DNA from: Acheta domesticus
Lineage: Eukaryota > Arthropoda > Insecta > Orthoptera > Gryllidae
Assembly (NCBI GenBank): GCA_031308135.1
Contig: JAHLJT010009355.1
Coordinates: 8,853,074 to 8,917,073 of the forward strand
DNA: 64,000 nucleotides
Reading direction: 5' to 3'
This document shows positions 57,095 to 64,000 of the stretch, piece after piece. The notes beneath the pieces were generated by a model. It searched no databases. It had not been told where the DNA came from and saw only the letters and a program-made list of their open reading frames with translations. Made by a program: the position numbers and the translations under genes. How positions within the stretch are numbered: the first letter of the stretch is position 1; each line of letters opens with the position of its first letter.

Positions 57095-57570
57095 CGTGGA
57101 TGGCGAGAACCGGCGCCGTCCTACCGTCGGCTGGGGGTTGTTCCCCAACCAAGTGCCTCTCATCAGCGCCGCCCCAGTCGGGGCAAGCTCTAAGCTGATT
57201 GCTTGGCTGTCCGGGAGACGCCGCGTCGTTGGTCTCTCAGCCAACGACGCGGCGTCTCCCGGACAGCCAAGAAATCATGGACTTGAGCCGCGAAAACTTA
57301 CTTGTACATAAACTCTAAGCTCCCGACCGGTCTCTCGGCACGTGTGGTAGTGTACTGTGTGTAAGTGTGAGTATAAGTAAGGGATGAGGGTAGGACAAGG
57401 GAGAGGAAGGAAAGATCGTGCGCTGTCCGTGGCCTGTTTGGTAGGGTATTACTCCAGCATTCGCCTGGTATTGATCGGAGCAACCACTGTAAACTACTGA
57501 CCAGAGCAGCCATCTGCTGTAATTCTCCTCCAGACTGCGACAGAACTCGACCTATCTCTCTGGCTAGTGC
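57095..57570 (-). mobile_element. SINE family 1, copy F, interrupted
   Basis: On the minus strand: TCTGGAGGAGAATTACAGC, CTCCGATCAATACCAGGCG, TACCCTACCAAACAGGCCAC, GACCGGTCGGGAGCTTAGAG, then a 116-bp insertion. The element then resumes with AGCTTAGAGCTTGCCCCGAC, CTGGGGCGGCG and GACGGTAGGACGGCGCC. The tRNA head is absent or unrecognisable. Confidence 0.8.
57197..57312. mobile_element. Foldback element FB2 inserted in SINE copy F
   Basis: A 116-bp insertion flanked by exact CTCTAAGCT copies (57188-57196 and 57313-57321); uninterrupted SINE copies have this word once. It holds a perfect 31-bp hairpin (57202-57232 against 57241-57271, 8-base loop). The hairpin ends in CTTGGCTGTCCGG, the same outer word as FB1. 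Its one-sided leader (TTTTCGCGGC on minus) matches the FB1 leader. It is probably an internally deleted member of the FB1 family. Confidence 0.85.
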
Positions 57571-57574
57571 GCAA

Positions 57575-58795
57575 GGGCATGGAAAACGATAATTTGAATA
57601 ATTATATTTCCCCACAGAACTCTAGAAAACGTTCACAGATAGTGAAGTTGCATTTTTGTCCAGAAGCAAAACAAGTGGCCATCTCAGCATTCGCTCAAAG
57701 GATCAAGGAAACCCGACGGAAAATCTGACCGAGATGGGCGACATTGAGCCAGAAACAGAGATACAATACTTGTTACAGGTTACTTTCTTCGTTATTATTA
57801 CTAGCAGTAGTAGCTTAGTAGAAGTTGCAGAAAGCTGCTGAATGACACTGCACAAGGCAGGAGGTAAATCCCGAAGACGTCAAACTCCCGTCTTCCCTTC
57901 TCCACGTTCTTCCCCGAAGAACATGAGGTAACGACAGCAGTAGAGGCCTCAGCAAGTACACAATTTGAAACTTAAGAATTAATGGCTTCTCACTTATTTC
58001 GAACTTGCAGAACGTGTGGCTTATACCTTGAAGTGTTGAGAATTATATCGAAGATAATTCATTTCTTTTTCCTTATTTTATATTTAAAGAATAAGCTGTA
58101 AACATGTTATGAATATTGGCGTTGGAATGATTTAACACGAAAATATGCCGTTTACGACCTTTTGGTTTCAAGAAGGTTCAAGTGATAGACTATTTATTGG
58201 CCACTACGGAGTCGAGTAACAACATTTTCCAAGTTTCAAGTGTTGCAACTGAAACAAAATCTGGATTTGAAAGTATAATAAAAAGAGATTAAATTTAAAA
58301 AATGAACTTATTTAGGCAAAGAATCTATTCAGCATGAAGAGGTATGGGAAACGCCCAGTTTTACATACCGGATTTGAAACAATCGTCCATTGAATTTCAG
58401 ATGAAAAATGTGGCTCAAGACTTCTGAGAAAATGTTTTAATTGTGGCCACTACTGATGCTTGTATCCTAGGCCAGGGATACCAAGGCTGGTAGTTTGCTA
58501 CCAGCGTGATTGGGTAGGACCGAATGCTCAATGAAGTCTCCGCTCCATGCAATTGAACGTCTCGCCACCGAAGAGCAGATGTGAAAGTGGTTTTGGAACA
58601 CACACATGACATTATTAAGCGGAGGTTACAAAATTCATGGTATGTTTGTTGACACATTTATTTTAATTTCTTCTATGAACCGTTTTAGCGTAAGTAAAAT
58701 AGTTCGTGTTATTTGACCCTTAGCAGGTTTTCGTCAACGCCAAAGCTACAAGAAACCTTGAGCGCGTATATCACTAACGGTTTCGTTTTCTGACA
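57575..58795. other. Noncoding DNA
   Basis: Mostly AT-rich. A perfect 8-bp hairpin GCTGGTAG-TTTG-CTACCAGC lies at 58486-58505. No gene recognised. Confidence 0.5.
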
Positions 58796-58800
58796 CTTTA

Positions 58801-59022
58801 GTGCGATTTTTATAACTTTGCTTCTCAAACCCCTACGGCCACGAAGGAATATCACATGGCATTTCACGTCTTTCTTGGTCTTGCCGATAGATGTCGCATG
58901 GTCGCAAGAACTGCTTGATATGGTCGCGATCATACGATATCTAGCGGCACGACTGAGAAAGACGGGAAATACCATGACGTATTCCATCATGAAGACAGGC
59001 CTTGAGAGGCAAAGTTATGCAC
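58801..59022. mobile_element. MITE-like inverted-repeat element 2 with TA duplication
   Basis: A 222-bp element flanked by TA on both sides (58799-58800 and 59023-59024). The left end GTGCGATTTTTATAACTTTG pairs with the right end AAAGTTATGCAC, and pairing continues through most of each half (for example CACGTCTTTCTTGG against its partner AAAGACGGG). TA duplication plus long terminal inverted repeats suggests a Tc1/mariner-type MITE. No coding capacity. Confidence 0.75.
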
Positions 59023-59024
59023 TA

Positions 59025-60270
59025 TAGGCGGTAAACCGAAGCATTACACGGTGGCGCGAACCGTGCTACTGTCACCAGGGGCACATTTGTCGTGTCGTTG
59101 TCGTCGTTTACGAAAGTCACCAGTTGACGTTTCTATCGTTGGCTTTCACGGCCAGAATCTGGCGATGAATTCTTTTCTCTACCTAAGATGCCAATTCTGA
59201 AACATGGTTTCAAACATTTGCGTCGTTTTTTTAATTACTTAATCATTCACAGATTAGGGGCGTTTCAATAGTTCAGATCATGGAGTCCTATTAGTGATCT
59301 AATGAGTAGATGATAGCAATGAATAATAATGATAATTCCAATAAAAACAATGATTCTAGTCAAGTTTTATTGGGATATATTTAAAAACGTTTCGACCTCA
59401 TTTGTGAGGTCCTCTTCAATTTCTGAAAAGCCAATGTAACAGAATAATACTTTAACGTACATTAAAATGTTATCCGTCTAATTTACATCAGTATTGATGT
59501 TAATTTGCATATATATTGAAGATATTTGGCTGGCAAGCATATCCGGTTGTCTACAAGTTCGTGTCTTTGGCATTACGTCAGTCTGTCAGTTATCCTATCA
59601 GTCTAGCCGTCATGAACTTGTTCCTGTTTTGAGAAACATGTGCAAATAACCCTAGCTTCTAAACATTATATTGTATTGTTTTTTAAAATGTTAAGATCTA
59701 GCATTCTACTTACTTAATTACGTTTTATATTTTATTCAAAACTGGCTTTGAAGAGAATTGTTTGTGTTGTTTCAATTGTGTATTGTACGTGCCAAAACAA
59801 AAGGACATGAATGTTGTTTTGATAAAGTAGAAAATTTCGACTATTTATGAAGTTTCGCATTGTAGTGTTGATATTTCATCAGTTAGTAGCACATATTCTA
59901 GTTGGTAAATGTAATATGGGATTTTAAAACTATATTACTACTTCTTTGAAATACATATTTTTTTCATTTAAACAAATAACCACAATGGCTGCAACGTGCT
60001 CTTCGACTTATTGGCACATTCAAATATGTTTATGTGCATATCAACAATATTTTCAATATATGTGACGAAAGTAAACAAAAAGTTGTGCAATTGAGACCAG
60101 TATTCAAACGATCAAAAGATCAATGTTTTAATCAAAAGATTATTTTCGATTCTTGATTCCTAAACACACATCCGTGTGTTTCTGCATTGATACTGTATTG
60201 GTTAATCGCACATTTCCTTAACCGAAACGTCACCTTATCGATGTGTACAACTGAGAATGCATGCAATCCC
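59025..60270. other. AT-rich noncoding DNA
   Basis: Contains GTTGGCTTTCACGGCCAG at 59,141-59,158, similar in form to the leader of FB1, and the hammerhead-like motif at 59,389. Otherwise nothing recognised. Confidence 0.45.
59389..59419 (-). other. Hammerhead-like core motif, locus 6
   Basis: On the minus strand: TTGAAGA, one base, a perfect 6-bp GACCTC/GAGGTC helix with loop ACAAAT, then GAAACG. It has the longest helix of the group. Confidence 0.45.
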
Positions 60271-60279
60271 CTGCAACCA

Positions 60280-60660
60280 CCGCAGTCGTGCGACTTATCG
60301 CACCGATCGCGGAGCGTGTTTCTGCCCATCCATCGGTGTCTCGGGGCCACTGTCCCGCCGCGCGGGGCCATGGGGATGTGGGAGAGTGGGGGTGGGGGTG
60401 GCAGTCATTACTGCGTAACGTGCCGAGCAGGCAGCAACGGTCGCCGCCCCGGGCGAGATCGATTATCTCGAACTGCCGAATGATCGATAGTGACACCGCC
60501 GTGACCGCTCTGATTACTTCATCCATTCAGGAGGCCACAGAACGGAGCGGTGGGGCGGTGGCGGCGGCGGCGGCGGCGGCGGCGGTGGCTGTTGCTGCTG
60601 CCGCTGCAGCATCCACAGGAGCGGCGGTGGCTAATTAAGTCTCTCTTTCTGCCGCTACCG
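60280..60660. promoter_or_regulatory. CpG island with (GGC)n
   Basis: CpG-dense, with a GGCGGCGGCGGCGGCGGC run near 60,555. The frames are Ala-rich artefacts. Confidence 0.4.
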
Positions 60661-60669
60661 CCGCCTCCC

Positions 60670-61620
60670 ATAATTTTACATCGCCTCCCTCTGCCCATTT
60701 CTCCTCAGACATTGAACCAAATGATTGGATGCTTCGCTATGTGAGCATACATAATGCAGAAAAAGAGAAGAAAAGCAGGATGAAAATGATGAAAAAAATG
60801 TGCAGAAAAGTATTTGTGATGCATCGCAACTGTACAGGATGCTGCGGCACTGAATAACTTTTGATCTATGCGTGTGACAACACTCATATAAATTACAAAT
60901 ATTATGTGGGAATCGTATTTTTGCAAATTGCATCCCCTCTAGAAGCGTTATTGACTGACACGATTCAAAGAATTTGGAGACATGTCGCAATTCCAATGAA
61001 ATAAGGTAATATTATCATGTGAGAAGAAGTAAATAGAAGAATCATTGTTTTCCGCAGGGTTTATCGCGTGCCCAAACGAAGGCTAATTTGTATGAAGCAA
61101 CAATTTTTATAAAATTGTTATTTTGTGAAATGCAGTGTATTTGAATGTTTCGTATTTCATGTACGTCGCGATACCTCTAAACATTTTTAAACTAAGTATC
61201 TTCGAATGTAGTTCTTCATTATAAAAATAAAAAAATGCACGCTTCTACTTCTTTCTTTAACAACAAATAGAAAGTTTCGAAAGAATTAGTCTGAATTATC
61301 GCAAACTTACGTAATAATTTACATTAATTTGCTTGTTGTTGTTTTTTTCTTGAAGTTATGTATTGTATATTACTTATATTTCGTAAGAAAAGACTTACTC
61401 ACTACTTGAGAATGCTTACAACACAGTTTTCCAAAAGTTAAAAAACCTGAAGACTTGTTCAGAGACCTCAATATTTAATTATCTTGAATTACGGCTTGAC
61501 GTGATTTGTGCCTTGAATGTATATCGATCTGAGCCTTCATCTTTTTAATATTCTTCTTCTTCTACACTGCAAGGCACACGTAAGCACACGTGCCTGTTCC
61601 GTCTTCACAATATTAATTTT
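60670..61620. other. AT-rich noncoding DNA
   Basis: Nothing recognised. Confidence 0.5.
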
Positions 61621-61638
61621 TCTTAATCTCCCTTTTCT

Positions 61639-61670
61639 CATCATCATCATCATCATCATCATCGTCATCA
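61639..61670. repeat. (ATC)n microsatellite
   Basis: Eight or more ATC units with a single GTC interruption. Confidence 0.9.
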
Positions 61671-61685
61671 CTATTATTGCCACCT

Positions 61686-62140
61686 TTTTTGGGGGATTCC
61701 ACATCTCTTTTGTCAGTGGGTCGATAGAGCACTGAAAAGCGGGGGATTCTATTGGCGTCCATTCTTCGTACGTGTTGTCTCCAAGCATCTTTATAATTTT
61801 TTAGTTCATTTACGTTATAAAGCCCAGATTTTTTCGGATATGTTCATTTCTTATGAAATCATATTTGGTGCAGACTTTAACTTTCCTGAGGAATCTCATT
61901 TCAGCTGCTTGGATTTTGCTTTTGTCTCTCTAATTATCCACGATTCACTGCCATACAAAAGAATAGGGACAGCCATTGTCTGGTAGAATTTGATTTTTGT
62001 ATCTTTTCATGTTTTATGACGGAGGGGTCTATTTATTATCCCGCATATTGATTGGAATCTATTGGTTTTATTTTCAATGTCCCCCATCGGCGTCATAACT
62101 AATTTCACCTCCAAGGTAACATTCTCCGCATCTGATTAAT
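61686..62140 (-). pseudogene. LINE reverse-transcriptase C-terminal remnant (frameshifted)
   Basis: Read on the minus strand with frame changes, the blocks are YLGGEISYDADG, IENKTNRFQSICGIINRPLR, KFYQTMAVPILLYGSESW, AAEMRFLRKVK, RNEHIRKNLGLYNVNEL, WRQHVRRMDANRIPR and DKRDV. They appear in the order of an RTE/craniofacial-development-protein-like endonuclease-reverse transcriptase. At least three frame changes or stops break it. Catalytic YADD and endonuclease regions are absent. The 5' edge stops within 20 bp of a CpG island and the 3' edge abuts the (ATC)n tract. Confidence 0.8.
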
Positions 62141-62149
62141 TCCTCGCGG

Positions 62150-62600
62150 AAGCTTCCCGCGCTGCCCGGAGCGCTGTGTGCAGGAGAGAGCAAGAGGGCG
62201 GAGGGCGGCGCCGCGGCGTGGGCGCGGATTGGGTCGCGGGCCAGGGCTTCGATCCGAGCGATGACGGCGCGGCCGCGATAGAGCCGTCGCAGCGGCGGCG
62301 GGCGGGCGATGGCGGCGGGCGATGGCGGCGGGCGATGGCGGCGGGCGGGGCGGGGGCGGCGGCGAGCGTCATTTGTCACGGCGCGCGCAGCTCGCGTGCC
62401 GCGCCGCCGATCCGTCACGCGGGCCCGACGGCTTCATCTGCTGCTCGCCGCCCCGCCCCGCCCCGCCCCGCCCCCGCGCTATCACAGCGCCGGCAGACAA
62501 ATGCACACACCCTCGCACGCGCGCGCCTCTCGCCCGGCGACGCCCTCCGGCGGCGAACGCCCGCCCGCCCGCCCGCCCGCCCTCGCCCCCCGCTCGCCCT
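62150..62600. promoter_or_regulatory. CpG island with a GGCGGCGGGCGAT repeat
   Basis: Very CpG-dense. Includes three 13-bp units of GATGGCGGCGGGC (about 62,307-62,345) and a CCGCCCCGCCCCG run. It borders the next satellite. No exon assigned. Confidence 0.45.
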
Positions 62601-63420
62601 CGCATATCCTCTTGTCCACTCTCCCACCTACTTACCCTCTCTCCCGGACGTCCCTTCGTTCGCCAGCCTTCTCGTCTTCCAGCCCTCTCACCTGCGCTCG
62701 TCCGCTCGCCCTCGCTTACCCCTGTCCTATCGCGTCCACTCTCCCACCCACTCGCTTTCTCACCCTCTCGCCCTCTCTCCCCGACTTCCCTTCACCGTTC
62801 AATCCTCTCGTCTTCCAGCCCTCTCTCTCACCTGCGCTCGTCCGCTCGCCCTCGCGTACCCTCGTCCGATCTGTTCCACTCTCCCACCTCTCTTGTCCAC
62901 TCTCCCTCTCATTCGCTCTCCTACCCTCTCGCCCTCTCTCCCGGACGTCCCTTCGTCCGCCAGCCTTCTCGTCTTCCAGCCCTCTCTCTCGCTCGCGCTC
63001 GTTCGCTCGCCTTCGCATACCCTCTTGTCCACTCTCCTACACACTCGCTCTCTTACCTTCTCGCCCACTCTCCCCGACGTCCCTTCACCTCTTAACTCTC
63101 TCGTCTTCCAGTCCTCTCGCTCCTTTTTTATCGTCTGCTTGCCCTTTGCATACTCCCTCTTGTCCACTCATCTACCCTTTCGTTCTCTCACTCACTCCTT
63201 CGCTTGCCTTCTCGCAGCTCCCCCTCTCGTAGTCCAGTTCTCTCGCTCGCTTCCTCTCGTCCGCTCGTCCTTGCATACCCCCTCTTGTCCACTCAACCAC
63301 ACTCTCGCCCGCTCGCTCGTTCACATTCATTTCGATTACCTTCTCGCCCTCTCTCCTGGTAGTCGTCTTGTCCGCCAATCCTCTCGCCCACTACCCATTT
63401 CGCCCACTCGCCCGCCAGCC
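62600..63420. repeat. Degenerate CT-rich satellite, about 130-160-bp unit
   Basis: The landmark CGTCTTCCAG recurs near 62673, 62809, 62970 and 63102, with a weaker copy near 63,225 (spacings 136, 161, 132, about 120). CTCTCCCGGACGTCCCTTCG and TGTCCACTCTC recur in register. Frames on both strands are repeat artefacts. Confidence 0.85.
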
Positions 63421-63464
63421 CTCTCACCCGCCAGTCTCTCAGCCCACTCGCTCACCGGCTCACT

Positions 63465-63755
63465 CGCTCACCAGCCCACTCGCCCGCCAACCCACTCGCC
63501 CGCCAGCCCACTCGCCCGCCAGCCTACTCGCCCGCCAGCCCACTCGCCCGCCAGCCCACTCGCCCGCCAGCTCACCCGCCCGCCAGCCCACCCGCCCGCC
63601 AGCCCACCCGCCCGCCAGCCCACCCGCCCGCCAGCCCACCCGCCCGCCAGCCCACCCGCCCGCCAGCCCACTCGCCCGCCAGCCCACTCGCCCGCCAGCC
63701 CACTCGCCCGCCAGCCCACCCGCCCGCCAGCCCACCCGCCCACCAGCCCACGCGC
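63465..63755. repeat. 16-bp minisatellite, about 17 units
   Basis: Tandem CTCGCCCGCCAGCCCA with CACC variants in a central block (about 63,580-63,665). The frame shifts each unit, so a 16-residue repeat appears in every minus frame. Confidence 0.95.
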
Positions 63756-64000
63756 CTGCTCGCTCTCTCGCCCGCTGGTCCTCTCGAATCCCCTCCTGCC
63801 TACTCACCTCCCCTCACGCGCTCTCACCCGCTCACCCGGCCGTCCTCTTGCTCTTTGCCTTTCCCGCTCACTCGCCGGCTCGCCCTCTCGTCCGCCCCCT
63901 CCTCTATCGCTCGCCACAGCTGCTACCCTCCGATGTGTTCCCCTGGACTCACCCCGTCCTCCCCGGTCGCCTGCGGTCAGCGCATTTCCGAGGCGGGCTG
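63756..64000. other. C/T-rich DNA to the window end
   Basis: Continues the CTCGCC-type composition irregularly. No gene visible. Confidence 0.5.

Noticed and set aside
58486..58505. Hairpin as a transcription terminator
   Set aside because: Perfect 8-bp stem, but no U-run and no bacterial context; likely chance or a repeat remnant.
59141..59158. GTTGGCTTTCACGGCCAG as a third copy of the FB1 leader
   Set aside because: Similar shape but no TTGGCTGTCCGG inverted arms follow; at most a distant relative.

Overview
The window looks like nuclear DNA of an animal, most likely an insect. It has an AT-rich background broken by short CpG-rich islands, tRNA-derived SINEs, jockey/RTE-like LINE fragments, small inverted-repeat elements and many families of tandem repeats. 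There are no operons, dense ORFs or ribosome-binding sites. The species cannot be fixed from sequence alone. I found no intact cellular protein-coding gene, no rRNA, no functional tRNA and no CRISPR array. The longest open frames are by-products of tandem repeats whose period is a multiple of three, or of GC-rich simple sequence.

Layout. 0-10 kb: AT-rich DNA, a (GGGCGC)n tract near 3.6 kb, three SINE copies near 4.5, 5.3 and 7.1 kb, and a LINE reverse-transcriptase remnant at 8.0-8.4 kb. 10-20 kb: a 190/191-bp satellite (11.1-12.1 kb) and a 120-bp satellite (15.5-17.8 kb), each touching a CpG island. 20-33 kb: AT-rich DNA, a head-to-tail cluster of one SINE family (21.4-22.1 kb), a LINE remnant (22.6-22.8 kb), a long SINE copy (27.1-27.6 kb) and another SINE (30.3-30.6 kb). 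33-36 kb: a large purine-rich minisatellite field split by a 5'-truncated LINE with an 8-bp target-site duplication. 38-46 kb: a C-rich minisatellite, an 87-bp/240-bp higher-order satellite and a polypyrimidine tract. 48-54 kb: C-rich and CCACCG arrays. 53.8-59.4 kb: a nest of foldback/MITE-like elements, including a 341-bp near-perfect palindrome. 61.7-64 kb: a LINE fragment, a CpG island and two more arrays.

Three signals stand out. First, a CTGANGA-hairpin-GAAAC motif, resembling a hammerhead-ribozyme core, recurs at six loci with different but mostly self-complementary helix arms; at two loci it sits in both arms of an inverted repeat. Second, a small foldback family appears twice with direct repeats at its ends (14 bp and 9 bp), once inserted in a SINE. 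Third, nearly every tandem array abuts a CpG-rich island. The resident sequences therefore look like selfish or structural DNA, with the CpG islands and a few CTCF-like and ETS/CRE-like motifs as the only regulatory candidates.
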